A stretch of DNA of 64,000 nucleotides, taken from assembly GCF_016586355.1 (NCBI RefSeq), contig NZ_BLYI01000024.1:62001-126000 (forward strand). Direction: 5' to 3'. This document shows, in pieces, positions 27,854 to 37,744 of this stretch (position 1 is its first letter; every line of letters begins with the position of its first letter). The notes beneath the pieces were generated by a model that ran no database searches, had not been told where the DNA came from, and worked only from the letters and a program-made list of their open reading frames with translations. The DNA is from Anaerostipes butyraticus. GTDB lineage: Bacteria > Bacillota > Clostridia > Lachnospirales > Lachnospiraceae. The position numbers were made by a program, and so were the translations under genes.

Positions 27854-28710
27854 TGGAAAATTTAGCGAATCTGACGATAAACCGGGACCAGTGCATTGGA
27901 TGCGGAAAGTGCATCAGGACATGTCCGTCCGGCATTTTCTATCTGGATGAGCAGAAGAAAGCGGCCCATATAGAAATAAAAGAATTTGGGTGGGACGGAT
28001 GCTGGAAATGCCAGCACTGTCTGGCAGTCTGCCCTGAGGGTGCCATATCTGTGCTTGGAAAGCGGCCGGAAAACAGCCTTCTTCCTCCAGACAAAAACAA
28101 AAGCGGACCGGTGATAGATAGACTGATCGCAAACCGCCGTTCTCACCGGCGGTTTGTGAAGAAAAATGTAGACCCTTCCCTGATCCGGCATATACTTGAG
28201 GTACTGCAGAATGCACCTAACGGAGGCAATAAGAGTCAGGTAGAATATACACTGATTGATGATATAGAGCAGATGGATATATTCCGGAAACTTGTGTATC
28301 AAAGGATGGATCAGCTGGCAGAGCAGGGAATTTATGCGGAAAGTTTTGATGAAACATCTTACAGGCAGTTAAAAGAAGCGGAAAAGACAGTCAGACCAGA
28401 TATGCTGTTTTGTTCTGCGCCCCATCTTTTAATTCCGCATGCGCCGGCCGGAAGAGGATGCTGGCAGCAGGATACAGATATCGCCTGTGCATATTTCGAG
28501 CTGCTGTGCAGTGCCCATGGACTTGGAGCGGTTATAATGAGTTATCCGGTTGAAGTGCTGAAACTTATGCCGGATCTCCGGGAAATGCTGGAAATTCCGG
28601 AAAACCATTATTTTGGAATGATGGCAGGGTTTGGCTTTCCGGAAATTTCATATGCAAGAGGAGTACAAAAAGAAGATGAATTGAAAGTACACCGTCTTTG
28701 TTTTACATAA
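27853..28710 (+). CDS. Ferredoxin-nitroreductase fusion protein
   Basis: 285 residues. The first 65 or so hold two 4Fe-4S motifs ([12 protein letters not shown] and [12 protein letters not shown]). The rest is an FMN-binding nitroreductase domain ([10 protein letters not shown] at its start, NAPNGGNKS, and a C-terminal [10 protein letters not shown]). Such proteins are common in anaerobes, where the iron-sulfur centres feed electrons to the flavin. The substrate is unknown. It is coupled to the osmoprotectant ATPase gene by a one-base overlap and converges with yeiH, overlapping its end by eight bases. Confidence 0.87.
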   Translation: MENLANLTINRDQCIGCGKCIRTCPSGIFYLDEQKKAAHIEIKEFGWDGCWKCQHCLAVCPEGAISVLGKRPENSLLPPDKNKSGPVIDRLIANRRSHRRFVKKNVDPSLIRHILEVLQNAPNGGNKSQVEYTLIDDIEQMDIFRKLVYQRMDQLAEQGIYAESFDETSYRQLKEAEKTVRPDMLFCSAPHLLIPHAPAGRGCWQQDTDIACAYFELLCSAHGLGAVIMSYPVEVLKLMPDLREMLEIPENHYFGMMAGFGFPEISYARGVQKEDELKVHRLCFT

Positions 28711-29707
28711 TACCAAGAGCCATCTGCAGCAAAAGACTGACCGCTGCGATGGATACCCAGCAGACAAATCCCATGAAGATTGGCTTTGTGCCGGTCTTTA
28801 TAAGGGAAACGATGTTTGTGTTAAGGCCGATGGCAGCCATTGCCATGACAATAAAAAACTTGCTCAGGTCCTTTAATGGACTTGTGACAGTGCCCGGAAG
28901 GGCAAAAACAGTCGTAATAACAGATGCCAGCACGAAGAATAAGATGAACATAGGAAAGGCGCGCCTGAAGCTGAATGTAGAGGCGCCGTCTTTCTTTTTG
29001 CGTGCCTGTAAAATGCCAAGAACAAGAGTGATCGGGATAATGGCCAAAGTCCTGGTAAGCTTAACGATGGTTGCGGCATCCAGAGTATTGCTTCCATGGA
29101 TTCCATCCCATGCGGCCGCAGCCGCGGTAACGGAAGATGTATCATTGACTGCAGTTCCGGCAAAGAGTCCGAATCCTTCATTGGAAAGACCTAAAGCTGT
29201 ACCGAGGGAAGGAAAGATCAGAGCGGCAGCGACATTAAACAGGAAGATGACAGAAATTGACTGGGCGATTTCTTCATCATCTGCCTCGATAACGGGCGCG
29301 GCAGCAGCAATGGCGGAACCGCCGCAGATGGAAGAACCGATTCCGATCAGAGTAGAAATTTTTGCATCCATATGAAGCAGCCGGTAAATGATATAAGAGA
29401 CAATCAGGGAAGTTGAGATTGTCGCCAGGATGATCGGCAGTGACTGCTTTCCTTTGGAAAGAATATCGGAAAGGTTCATTCCAAAGCCCAGAAGGACGAC
29501 AGCAAGCTGAAGGATTTTTTTGGATGTAAAGGTGATACCGTTATGGCAGATTCCTTTTTCTTTTACAAAAATCGTTATGATCATTCCTGCCAGGATCGCA
29601 AAGACAGGACCTCCAATGACAGGGAAAAGACTGCCGAAAAACCATGCGGGAACTGCGATGCAGAAACAGAGCAGAATTCCAGGGAAATTTTTTATGTTTG
29701 TTTTCAT
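28703..29707 (-). CDS. YeiH-family membrane protein (putative sulfate exporter family)
   Basis: 334 residues with about ten membrane segments. Conserved stretches include [32 protein letters not shown] and [17 protein letters not shown], typical of the conserved hypothetical 698 family. The transport role is only predicted in the family. It is divergent from a LysR regulator, the arrangement seen for yeiH/yeiE in enterobacteria. Confidence 0.85.
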   Translation of the reverse strand: MKTNIKNFPGILLCFCIAVPAWFFGSLFPVIGGPVFAILAGMIITIFVKEKGICHNGITFTSKKILQLAVVLLGFGMNLSDILSKGKQSLPIILATISTSLIVSYIIYRLLHMDAKISTLIGIGSSICGGSAIAAAAPVIEADDEEIAQSISVIFLFNVAAALIFPSLGTALGLSNEGFGLFAGTAVNDTSSVTAAAAAWDGIHGSNTLDAATIVKLTRTLAIIPITLVLGILQARKKKDGASTFSFRRAFPMFILFFVLASVITTVFALPGTVTSPLKDLSKFFIVMAMAAIGLNTNIVSLIKTGTKPIFMGFVCWVSIAAVSLLLQMALGIM

Positions 29708-29780
29708 AAGATACCTCTTTTCTTTTTCATTTGTTTGGATCGAAGTATATTATACATTGACTGGTACATAAATAAAAATT

Positions 29781-29792
29781 ATAATATATTAT
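29781..29792. promoter_or_regulatory. A+T palindrome in the yeiH-lysR divergent region
   Basis: ATAATATATTAT is a perfect 12-bp palindrome in the 123-bp divergent spacer, and sits inside a T-N11-A type LysR box. It is also compatible with -10 boxes, so it is only a candidate operator. Confidence 0.4.
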
Positions 29793-29830
29793 GAAACAAT
29801 AAAAAAATATTATGCAAGAATCGAGGTATT

Positions 29831-30775
29831 ATGTTAGATTACAGAATTGATACATTTCTGGAAGTCTGCAGATTTATGAATTTTACGAAGGCCGCCCGGG
29901 CTTTGAACATTACCCAGCCTGCGGTATCCCAGCATATTAAATATCTGGAAGAAATGTACCATACAACATTTTTTCAGTTTCAGGGGAAGAAAATGGCTCT
30001 GACCAGAGAGGGAAGGCTTTTTTTAAACAGTGCAAAAACATTTCGGCACGATGAACTCTATCTTCGAAAAAAACTGGAGGAAGCCAGGAAAGAACAAGCA
30101 TCCCTGATCTGCGGAGCGACATTGACCATTGGGGATTTTGTTTTTCCGGAGGTCATGCGGAATTTCCTTCTCAGACATCCTGAGACAGATATGGCAATGG
30201 AGATTGGAAATACCAGTGAACTTTTAAAAAAGCTTGATGACGGAGAGATTGATTTTGCCGTGGTAGAAGGATATTTTGAGAAGGATGCCTATGAATACAG
30301 GGTCTGGTCAAAAGAAAAATTTATTCTTGCGGCTTCCCCGGTATATCAGTTCCGGCATCCGCCAGGAAAGATTCGGGATTTATTTGGAGAGAGGCTGATT
30401 GTCCGGGAACAGGGATCCGGAACAAGAGAAGTCCTAGAGAAAAATCTCCAGACACAGAATCTTTCTATTTCGAATTTTTCCAGACGGCATGAGATCAGCA
30501 GCATTCATGTAATCAAATCGCTTGCAGAAGCCGGATGCGGCATTACTTTTTTGTATCAGGCGGCAGTGCAAAAAGAACTGGAAAAGGGAAGTTTAAAAGA
30601 AATTCCGCTGGAAGATTTTCAGGTGTTTCATGATTTTAATTTTGTATGGAGAAAAGATAGTATTTTTTCAGAGGAATACGAGGAAATTTTTCATGAGTTT
30701 CAGAAATTAGGAGGACAAATGCATGAAGAAGAAAAGAATGGCATTGATTCTGCCAGGGCTGGGATATCACAGTGA
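29831..30775 (+). CDS. LysR-family regulator, probable regulator of yeiH
   Basis: 314 residues. The HTH FMNFTKAARALNITQPAVSQHIKYLEE spans two motif halves at about 14-40, and the periplasmic-binding-like effector domain spans about 90-295. It is divergently transcribed from the YeiH gene, which is the likely target. Its last 53 bases overlap the start of the next gene in another frame. Confidence 0.87.
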   Translation: MLDYRIDTFLEVCRFMNFTKAARALNITQPAVSQHIKYLEEMYHTTFFQFQGKKMALTREGRLFLNSAKTFRHDELYLRKKLEEARKEQASLICGATLTIGDFVFPEVMRNFLLRHPETDMAMEIGNTSELLKKLDDGEIDFAVVEGYFEKDAYEYRVWSKEKFILAASPVYQFRHPPGKIRDLFGERLIVREQGSGTREVLEKNLQTQNLSISNFSRRHEISSIHVIKSLAEAGCGITFLYQAAVQKELEKGSLKEIPLEDFQVFHDFNFVWRKDSIFSEEYEEIFHEFQKLGGQMHEEEKNGIDSARAGISQ

Positions 30776-31256
30776 TAAGCCTTTGCTTTATTACGCAAAA
30801 AAACTGTTTCGTCAGAGAGGATATCAGATAGAAGAAATCACATACCAAAATCTTCCGGAATGGAATAAAGAGAATCTGGAGGCTGTGGGGGAAATTGTAA
30901 CACAGCAGGCAGAAAAAGCTTTTGCGCAGATTGATACGCAGTCATATGAAGAAATCGTTTTTATCTCAAAAAGCATTGGATCAGTTGCTGCATGCAGACT
31001 GATCCAGAAGTGGAGGAAAGAGTGGAAACATATTTGCTTTACACCGGTGGAGGTCACGATCCCGCTGCTGGAATCAGGGAAAACCATTGTGTTTTCCGGA
31101 ACCAGCGATCCATTTATCGACTGTTCTAAATTGAAGCAGGTGTGCAGAGAAAAAAAGATTCCTTTGTATCTGATTGATGAAGGGAATCATTCCCTGGAGA
31201 CAGGAGATATTATAGGAGATATTGAAAAACTCAGACAGATTATGAAAAAGCTGTAG
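30723..31256 (+). CDS. Small alpha/beta-hydrolase fold protein
   Basis: 177 residues. The N-terminal ALILPGLGYHSD strand-loop, the nucleophile elbow SKSIGS (near 85), the acidic GTSDPFID (near 125) and the histidine in GNHSLE (near 158) give a complete Ser-Asp-His set in the right order. The protein lacks a lid and is short for the fold. The substrate is unknown. The start ATG 30723 follows AGGAGG, which is inside the end of the LysR gene. Confidence 0.75.
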   Translation: MKKKRMALILPGLGYHSDKPLLYYAKKLFRQRGYQIEEITYQNLPEWNKENLEAVGEIVTQQAEKAFAQIDTQSYEEIVFISKSIGSVAACRLIQKWRKEWKHICFTPVEVTIPLLESGKTIVFSGTSDPFIDCSKLKQVCREKKIPLYLIDEGNHSLETGDIIGDIEKLRQIMKKL

Positions 31257-31370
31257 CGGCAGGCGGAAAAGAAAGACTTTTTTTTCTAAGATAAAAAGAG
31301 TAAAATGGTAAAAGACATCAATAAGGCAACGGAATGATGTGGAGGTTGCGCAAAAGGAGGAAAACGGAAT

Positions 31371-32054
31371 ATGGTAACAGAGGAAGAATTGGCAGGTATG
31401 ATCGATCATACCAATTTAAAAGCTTTTGCTGATGATGCGGCATTTGAAAAATTGTGTCACGAGGCGATGAAATACCATTTTAAAATGGTGGCGATCAATC
31501 CGGCACAGATTAGCCGATGCAAAGAAAAATTAAAGGGTTCACCAGTTCATGTAGGAGCAGCGATCGGATTCCCGCTGGGTCAGACAACTTTAGAATGTAA
31601 AATTTTTGAGACGAAAGATGCCATTGAAAGGGGCGCTGACGAGATTGATTATGTAATCAATGTGGCAGAGCTGAAAAATCATAACTATTGTCATATCGAA
31701 AGAGAAATGGAGTCCATCGTAAGAGTCTGCAGGAAAGAAAATATTATATCAAAAGTAATTTTTGAAAATTGTTATCTTACCGATGAGGAAAAGAAAAAGA
31801 CGGCTGAGATTGCGAGAAGGATAAAACCTGATTTTATCAAAACATCCACCGGATTTGGAACCGGGGGAGCAACACCGGAAGATGTTGCGCTGATGAAATC
31901 CATTGTCGGAGATGATGTGAAAGTAAAAGCGGCAGGAGGCATCCGGGATTTAAAGACAGCGCTGGCCATGATTGATGCAGGCGCCGAGAGACTGGGGACA
32001 AGCGCAGGAGTAGAAATCATCGAAGAATACAGGAAACAATACCAGGAGGCATGA
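31371..32054 (+). CDS. deoC: Deoxyribose-phosphate aldolase
   Basis: 227 residues that cleave 2-deoxyribose 5-phosphate into glyceraldehyde 3-phosphate and acetaldehyde in deoxynucleoside salvage. The Schiff-base lysine is in [13 protein letters not shown] and the second active-site lysine is in VKAAGGIRD. The N-terminal [11 protein letters not shown] motif is standard. No other deo genes are adjacent. The downstream aminopeptidase starts two bases after its stop, so they are co-transcribed. Confidence 0.95.
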   Translation: MVTEEELAGMIDHTNLKAFADDAAFEKLCHEAMKYHFKMVAINPAQISRCKEKLKGSPVHVGAAIGFPLGQTTLECKIFETKDAIERGADEIDYVINVAELKNHNYCHIEREMESIVRVCRKENIISKVIFENCYLTDEEKKKTAEIARRIKPDFIKTSTGFGTGGATPEDVALMKSIVGDDVKVKAAGGIRDLKTALAMIDAGAERLGTSAGVEIIEEYRKQYQEA

Positions 32055-32055
32055 T

Positions 32056-33336
32056 ATGAGTTCACAGGCAGAGAGATTGCTGAAATTTATAGAAGAAAGT
32101 CCCAGCTGTTTTCATGTTGTGGAAAATGTGAAAAAACAGCTGACTGCAGCAGGATTCGAGGAATTGAAAGAAAAAGAAGCATGGGATCTGAAAGAAGGAA
32201 AAAGTTATTTTGTAACGCGGAATGACAGCACGATTGCGGCGTTTCATATTCCAAAGAAAGATTTTTCAGGATTTCATATTGTGGCAAGCCATGGAGATTC
32301 TCCGACTTTCCGGATCAAAGACCAGCCGGAGATGGAAACAGAGAAATATTACACAAAGCTGAATGTTGAAAAATATGGAGGAATGATTCTGGATACGTGG
32401 TTTGACCGCCCATTGTCTGCGGCGGGACGTATTATAATAGAAGAAAAAGGAAAACTTAGAAGTCTCCTTTGTAATATCGACCGGGATCTGATGATCATTC
32501 CAAATCTGGCAATTCATATGTCCGGAAGGGAACGTAAAGAATTAAATCCTCAGAAAGATCTGCTGCCGCTTCTTGGAATATCCGCCGGAAAAGGAGGATT
32601 TCGCTCTCTGCTGGCCAGGGAGGCAAAGGTGAAGGAAGAGCAGATTCTTTCTTATGATATGTTTCTATATAACCGTATGTCTGGAACTGTGCTTGGAGCT
32701 CAGGAAGAACTGATCGCTTCTCCGAAGCTGGATGATCTGGAGTGTGCTTTTGCGTCTCTCCAGGCCATGCTGAGCGGAAAGTCCAAAGATTATATTACCA
32801 TGTGCTGTGTTTTTGATAATGAAGAAGTGGGAAGCGCAACCAAGCAGGGAGCGGGATCTACATTTATACCGGAACTGCTGAGGAGGATCTGCAGCCTTAT
32901 GGGAAAAGACGAGGAAGGATATGCCATGGCGGCAGCAGATAGTTTTCTGCTGTCTGCGGACAATGCACATGCAGTGCATCCAAACTATACGGAAAAAGCA
33001 GATCCGACCAACCGGCCGTATCTGAACAAAGGCATTGTTTTAAAATATAATGCGGCACAGAAATATACGACTGACGCATGGTCCGGAGCAGTGGTACAGT
33101 ATCTGTGCCGAAAAGAAGAAATTCCGTACCAGATTTATTATAACCGGTCAGATGTACCGGGAGGATCTACTCTGGGGAATATTCTGACCGGACAGGTTTC
33201 CATGCGGTCAGCGGATATTGGAATGCCCCAGCTTTCCATGCATTCTTCCTATGAAACAGCCGGCATAAAAGATCTGGATGCCATGATCCGGCTTATGACA
33301 GCGTTTTACCGTACAGGAAAGGAAGTGGAGCTCTGA
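32056..33336 (+). CDS. apeB: M18-family aminopeptidase
   Basis: 426-residue cytoplasmic zinc aminopeptidase of the aspartyl-aminopeptidase family. The metal ligands lie in SHGDSPTF, SPKLDDLECAFA, DNEEVGS and the C-terminal MHSSYETAG motif. DNAHAVHP is also family-typical. It trims N-terminal residues from peptides, and M18 members prefer acidic or neutral residues (family knowledge). Its TGA overlaps the next ATG by one base. Confidence 0.92.
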   Translation: MSSQAERLLKFIEESPSCFHVVENVKKQLTAAGFEELKEKEAWDLKEGKSYFVTRNDSTIAAFHIPKKDFSGFHIVASHGDSPTFRIKDQPEMETEKYYTKLNVEKYGGMILDTWFDRPLSAAGRIIIEEKGKLRSLLCNIDRDLMIIPNLAIHMSGRERKELNPQKDLLPLLGISAGKGGFRSLLAREAKVKEEQILSYDMFLYNRMSGTVLGAQEELIASPKLDDLECAFASLQAMLSGKSKDYITMCCVFDNEEVGSATKQGAGSTFIPELLRRICSLMGKDEEGYAMAAADSFLLSADNAHAVHPNYTEKADPTNRPYLNKGIVLKYNAAQKYTTDAWSGAVVQYLCRKEEIPYQIYYNRSDVPGGSTLGNILTGQVSMRSADIGMPQLSMHSSYETAGIKDLDAMIRLMTAFYRTGKEVEL

Positions 33337-34004
33337 TGGACGAAAAACGGCTGCAGACATCAGAAAGTCTGTTTCTGGCAGCTTTGCTCGCCATAGTAGG
33401 AGGGTTTCTGGATGCTTACAGTTATCTTTTGCGGGGCGGTGTGTTTGCCAATGCCCAGACAGGAAATATTGCTTTGCTGGGAGTCTATATACAGAGGAGA
33501 AACGGATCCATGATCATTCACTATCTGGTGCCAATTCTTGCTTTTGCGGCAGGAGTTGTCCTGGTGGAAATTATGAAAAAGACGTTTAAAACCAAAGGAA
33601 AAATTCACTGGAGACAGCGCATAGTGGTTTTGGAAGCAGTTCTTTTGGCAGCGGTAGGGCTGATTCCGTCTGGAAAGATGGATGTGATGGCTAATGTTCT
33701 CATTTCTTTTGTGTGTGCTGTACAGGTGCAGACATTTCGGAAGGTGCATGGAAATGCTTTTGCCAGTACGATGTGTACGGGAAATTTAAGAAGCGGAACA
33801 GAATCCATGTTTCAGTACAGACAGACAAAAGACCGGACATTTTTTGAAAAAGGATTGAAATATTACAGCGTCATTGCCTTTTTTATCATAGGAGCGGTGA
33901 TCGGCGGGCTTATGACAGGCATAGCGGAGGAAAAATCTGTATTTTTATGCAGTATAGTACTTCTTTTGTCCGGTATGATCATGGTGCAGGAATATCGAAA
34001 TTAG
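33336..34004 (+). CDS. DUF1275 (YoaK-like) membrane protein
   Basis: 222 residues with about six membrane segments. The signature GGFLDAYSYLLRGGVFANAQTGN (seen here as two halves around residue 30) and a later TMCTGNLRSG are typical of DUF1275. The function is unknown in the family. It is coupled to apeB by a TGATG overlap. Confidence 0.82.
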   Translation: MDEKRLQTSESLFLAALLAIVGGFLDAYSYLLRGGVFANAQTGNIALLGVYIQRRNGSMIIHYLVPILAFAAGVVLVEIMKKTFKTKGKIHWRQRIVVLEAVLLAAVGLIPSGKMDVMANVLISFVCAVQVQTFRKVHGNAFASTMCTGNLRSGTESMFQYRQTKDRTFFEKGLKYYSVIAFFIIGAVIGGLMTGIAEEKSVFLCSIVLLLSGMIMVQEYRN

Positions 34005-34146
34005 GCGGTTTCAGGAAAGAAATCTGCGGTTTTACTTAAATTTAACAAAAATACTTTTTTGTTATCCGAAAAACTTTTAATACGATAAAATATAAGAAAT
34101 GAAAAATTTTTTCTGCTGTTTTTGTAGCAAAATTACAAGGAGTTTT

Positions 34147-35025
34147 ATGAAAAGTGAAATAAGATTGTCAATTGAAACACGGTATGGAGATATGAGAGTT
34201 TCGGAGCAGAAAGCAGCTAATTATGTGCTGGATCATTTTGAAAAGATTCCGGATATGTCACTGAAAGAATTATCCGATCAGTGCGGCGTCAGTCAGCCTA
34301 CCGTCCTTCGCATGGTCAGAGCCATTGGATTTTTGGGGTTTAAAGATTTTCGATATGCGCTGATCATGGAGCTTGCAAAGAATCAGAAAGTAAAAGGCAT
34401 ACAGCAGCCAATGTATGGATTTTCACTGGAAAAAGGAGACCGTCTGGAGGATGTTCCAAGGAAGATCGTTACGACCACTTCTAAGATTTTAGAAGAAAAT
34501 CTGAAAAATATTTCCATGAAAACCTACAAAAAGGTGATCGATGCGATCAATCATGCCCGCATGATCGATATTTACAGTGTGGAAAATTCCAATGTGGCGG
34601 CCAGAGATCTTCTTACCAAGCTGTTATATCTGGGATTAAACTGCAGATATATGGATGATTATTATCATCAGAGAATCTGCGCCGGGAATCTTACAGAGGA
34701 CGATGTCGCAATCGGGATTTCCTATTCCGGATGCTCGGAAGACACCGTGGAAGCAGTGAAAGCAGCCAAAAAGAGCAAGGCGACAACAATTGTGATCACC
34801 AATTTCAGAGATTCTGTGATCAGCAGATACGCTGATCTTCTGATCTGTACCAGTCAGGAGCAGCTGTTTTATGGAGACGCGATTTTTTCCAGAACATCTC
34901 AGCTGGCGCTGGTAGATATGATCTACATGGGACTTCTGATTTCTAATTATGACCAGTATGCGAAAAAGCTGGATGCCAGCAGCAGGCTGATCCGGGATAA
35001 AGCATATGTAGAAAAAGATTTGTAA
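34147..35025 (+). CDS. RpiR/MurR-family regulator with SIS domain
   Basis: 292 residues. The N-terminal HTH (SEQKAANYVL ... CGVSQPTVLRMVRAIGFLGFKDFRY) spans about 15-75, and the SIS sugar-phosphate-binding domain (about 120-260, IGISYSGCSEDTVEA, TTIVITNF) follows. ATG 34147 with AAGGAG four bases away is preferred to the ATG at 34099, which has no RBS and would add a Cys/Phe-rich stretch foreign to the family. It ends at a strong terminator just upstream of the phosphonate operon, whose promoter carries a dyad, so it is the likely regulator. Confidence 0.86.
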   Translation: MKSEIRLSIETRYGDMRVSEQKAANYVLDHFEKIPDMSLKELSDQCGVSQPTVLRMVRAIGFLGFKDFRYALIMELAKNQKVKGIQQPMYGFSLEKGDRLEDVPRKIVTTTSKILEENLKNISMKTYKKVIDAINHARMIDIYSVENSNVAARDLLTKLLYLGLNCRYMDDYYHQRICAGNLTEDDVAIGISYSGCSEDTVEAVKAAKKSKATTIVITNFRDSVISRYADLLICTSQEQLFYGDAIFSRTSQLALVDMIYMGLLISNYDQYAKKLDASSRLIRDKAYVEKDL

Positions 35026-35047
35026 TTTTATAACAAGTTTTCTATGT

Positions 35048-35096
35048 AAAGACTATGTTAAGTTTTACATCCGCTTAACATGGTCTTTATTTTTTT
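35048..35096 (+). terminator. Rho-independent terminator of the RpiR gene
   Basis: A 15-bp stem (35048-35062 with 35074-35088, one wobble) followed by A and seven T. Confidence 0.92.
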
Positions 35097-35120
35097 GTGA
35101 TAGTTCGAAGGAAAACGGAT

Positions 35121-35148
35121 TGCTATAATGACACATGTTTAAACGTGA
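35121..35148 (+). promoter_or_regulatory. Phosphonate operon promoter with a dyad at the start site
   Basis: TGCTATAAT is an extended -10 (35121-35129) without a good -35. A near-perfect dyad centred on GTTTAAAC (35133-35148) covers the expected transcription start, a suitable operator for the RpiR protein. Confidence 0.55.
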
Positions 35149-35187
35149 CACGAGAGGCGTCCGAGAGAAAAGATACTTAGAGATGTC

Positions 35188-35223
35188 CAATCTATGCGGA
35201 AAACAGGGAACATAGAGAGATTG
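35188..35223 (+). other. Structured element in the phosphonate operon 5' leader
   Basis: CAATC and TATG at 35188-35196 pair with CATA and GATTG at 35211-35223 around a 4-nt bulge, in a leader of about 120 nt. I do not match it to a known riboswitch. It has no T run. Confidence 0.35.
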
Positions 35224-35255
35224 TTGATCATGAAAGAAAGAAGGAGTTTCAATTT

Positions 35256-36038
35256 ATGTTAAAACTGGAGAATATAAAAAAATCATATGATGGAACAACC
35301 GTCTTAGACGGAATCAACCTGGATATTCAGGACGGAGAGATCGTTTCTATTTTAGGACCGTCCGGATGTGGAAAAACAACGCTGCTGAACCTGATCCTTG
35401 GAATTACAGAGGCAGACAGCGGAAAGATAATTTACAATGGAGAGGACATGACCAATATTCCAATGGAAAAAAGAGGATTTAATATCGTATTTCAGGACTA
35501 CGCATTATTTCCAAACCTGAATGTGTACAAAAATATTACATATGGATTAAAGAATAAACCGGACATTTCCACAAAAGAGGAAGTGGAGGATCTGATCGAT
35601 CTTCTGGGGCTGAGAGAGCATTTAACGAAAAAGATTGAACAGCTTTCCGGGGGACAGAAACAGAGGGTGGCTCTGGCAAGAACCATGGTGATGAAACCTA
35701 AAATCCTCTTACTGGATGAGCCGCTGAGTGCTTTGGACGGAGTGATCAAAGAATCCATCAAAGACAGGATCAAGACCATTGCGAAAGAATATCATCTGAC
35801 AACGATCATCGTAACCCATGATCCGGAAGAAGCCCTGACCTTATCAGACCGGGTTATGATCGTAAATGAAGGAAAGATCGCGCAGTTTGGAAATCCGGAT
35901 GAAATCATTCATAAACCAAGCGGAGAATTCGTAGAGAAATTTATCTTAAACCAGCTCAGGATCAAAAGAAATAATATTTTTACTTTGTTTGGAGACAAAA
36001 AAAATACAACAGAGGGAAAGGAAGTTCGTGTGTCATAA
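35256..36038 (+). CDS. Phosphonate (2-aminoethylphosphonate) ABC transporter ATPase
   Basis: 260 residues. Walker A is GPSGCGKTT near 35, the signature is LSGGQKQR and Walker B is ILLLDEPLSALD. It belongs to the spermidine/iron/2-AEP group of ATPases. The neighbours (fused permease, lipoprotein, phnW, phnX) fix the likely substrate as 2-aminoethylphosphonate. It would be the PhnT equivalent. AAGGAG precedes the start. Confidence 0.85.
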   Translation: MLKLENIKKSYDGTTVLDGINLDIQDGEIVSILGPSGCGKTTLLNLILGITEADSGKIIYNGEDMTNIPMEKRGFNIVFQDYALFPNLNVYKNITYGLKNKPDISTKEEVEDLIDLLGLREHLTKKIEQLSGGQKQRVALARTMVMKPKILLLDEPLSALDGVIKESIKDRIKTIAKEYHLTTIIVTHDPEEALTLSDRVMIVNEGKIAQFGNPDEIIHKPSGEFVEKFILNQLRIKRNNIFTLFGDKKNTTEGKEVRVS

Positions 36039-36068
36039 AAGAGACAGAACAGAGAACAGGACAGAAAA

Positions 36069-37697
36069 ATGGCAAAGAGAAAGAACGTAGAAATTAAGAT
36101 CATATATGGAGTTATCTTCCTTATCTTTCTTGCCTTTTTGATCGTGCCGTTTCTTCGGCTGCTAAATCAGGCATTTTTCGGAGAAGGAAGTTTTACAATC
36201 CAGTATTTTAAAGATGTAATACAGGGAGTCGGATTTTTAGATGCGTTGAAAAACAGCCTTATGGTATCCATATGGAGTGCGCTGATCACAACGATTCTGG
36301 CGTTTCTGCTGGCATATACCATTTACTATACAAACGTGCCGGGACCATGGAAAAAGATTATCCATGGCGTAGCATCTCTTCCAATGCTGCTTCCGACGAT
36401 CACATATGGATTTGCGATTATTTATTCTTTTGGAAAACAGGGGCTTTTGACCAGACTGTTTGGCATTGATGTCTATATGTATGGATTCCCGGGTCTGACG
36501 TTAGGATATGTGATTTATACCATTCCAACAGCATTTATGCTGATCTACAATACAATGGGATACATGGACAAAAAGTTCAGTGTGGTATCCAAACTGATGG
36601 GAGACCATGCGGCGGCAAGTTTTCATATCGCAGTGCTGCGGCCGCTTCTGGGCACTCTGGCGACTGCGTTTATCCAGTCATTTTTCCTTAGTTTTACAGA
36701 TTTCGGTATTCCGGATTCTGTAGGAGGAAAAGTAGATACGATCGCGGGAATCCTTTATGAAGAGATGCTGGGAAGCATTCCGGATTTCAACCGCGGCGCT
36801 GTCATTGCCCTGGTGATGCTGCTTCCATCCATTATCAGCATTGTTGTTTTGAAATGGCTGGAGCGCTACAACATCCGCTATAACAAGATATCTGCGGTAG
36901 AACTTGAAAAAAACTATGTCCGGGATGGAATTTTTATGGTAATCAGCGGCTGCATCATGCTTGGTATTTTATCTATTTTTGCGGTAATCTTTGTGGTTCC
37001 GTTTGTAGAAGAGTGGCCGTACCGGCTTGGATTTACCCTGGATCATTTTACATCGGTTCTGCAGGATCCGAATCTTCTAAGTGTATTTACCAATTCCCTG
37101 TTTGTGGCATTTTGTGTAGCGGTTGTTGGTGTTCTTATGAGTTACGGCGCAGCACTGATCACGGCAAGGAGTACATTAAATGAAAAATTGAAAAGTGTGA
37201 TCGAAGCCATTGCACTGGTCATCAATACAATACCAGGTATGGTATTAGGTATCGCGTTTCTGCTGACGTTCTCCGGAACCAGCCTGCAGGGAACCTTCCT
37301 TATTCTGATTGTCTGTGATGTGGTCCACTATTTTTCAACACCGTATCTTATGGTAAAAAATTCACTTTCCAAGATGAATGCTTCATGGGAAACCACAGCG
37401 ATGCTCATGGGAGATTCCTGGATCAAAACGATCATCCGGGTTGTTACTCCAAATGCTTTCAGTACACTTCTGGAAGTATTCAGCTACTACTTTGTTAATG
37501 CCATGGTAACGATCAGTGCGGTTATTTTCATTGCAGGAGCTTATACAATGGTCATTACGACAAAGATTAAAGAACTGCAGTATTACAACAGATTTAACGA
37601 AGTGTTTGTTTTATCTCTTTTCATTCTGGTAGTAAATATCATAGCAAAATATTTATTCCAGTGGCTGGCAAAACGAACATCTCGTGATTCTAAATAA
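36069..37697 (+). CDS. Phosphonate ABC transporter permease, two permease domains fused
   Basis: 542 residues with about twelve membrane segments in two similar halves (about 1-270 and 290-542). Each half carries a permease coupling loop: KLMGDHAAASFHIAVLRP in the first and AMLMGDSWIKTIIRVVTP in the second. Fused permeases of this form occur in the iron(III) and 2-aminoethylphosphonate transporter group, where in other bacteria two proteins (PhnU and PhnV) do the job. Confidence 0.84.
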   Translation: MAKRKNVEIKIIYGVIFLIFLAFLIVPFLRLLNQAFFGEGSFTIQYFKDVIQGVGFLDALKNSLMVSIWSALITTILAFLLAYTIYYTNVPGPWKKIIHGVASLPMLLPTITYGFAIIYSFGKQGLLTRLFGIDVYMYGFPGLTLGYVIYTIPTAFMLIYNTMGYMDKKFSVVSKLMGDHAAASFHIAVLRPLLGTLATAFIQSFFLSFTDFGIPDSVGGKVDTIAGILYEEMLGSIPDFNRGAVIALVMLLPSIISIVVLKWLERYNIRYNKISAVELEKNYVRDGIFMVISGCIMLGILSIFAVIFVVPFVEEWPYRLGFTLDHFTSVLQDPNLLSVFTNSLFVAFCVAVVGVLMSYGAALITARSTLNEKLKSVIEAIALVINTIPGMVLGIAFLLTFSGTSLQGTFLILIVCDVVHYFSTPYLMVKNSLSKMNASWETTAMLMGDSWIKTIIRVVTPNAFSTLLEVFSYYFVNAMVTISAVIFIAGAYTMVITTKIKELQYYNRFNEVFVLSLFILVVNIIAKYLFQWLAKRTSRDSK

Positions 37698-37744
37698 AAA
37701 CGAAGCTCAATTACCTTAATCTTAATTTCAAGGAGGAAAACACA

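Noticed and set aside
28698-29375. 225-codon open frame on the + strand opposite the YeiH gene
   Set aside because: It mirrors the membrane-protein codons of YeiH, has no RBS and no family features; the - strand gene has clear family motifs.
35188-35223. Possible known riboswitch in the phosphonate leader
   Set aside because: I could not match the conserved core of any riboswitch class I know; kept only as an unclassified hairpin.
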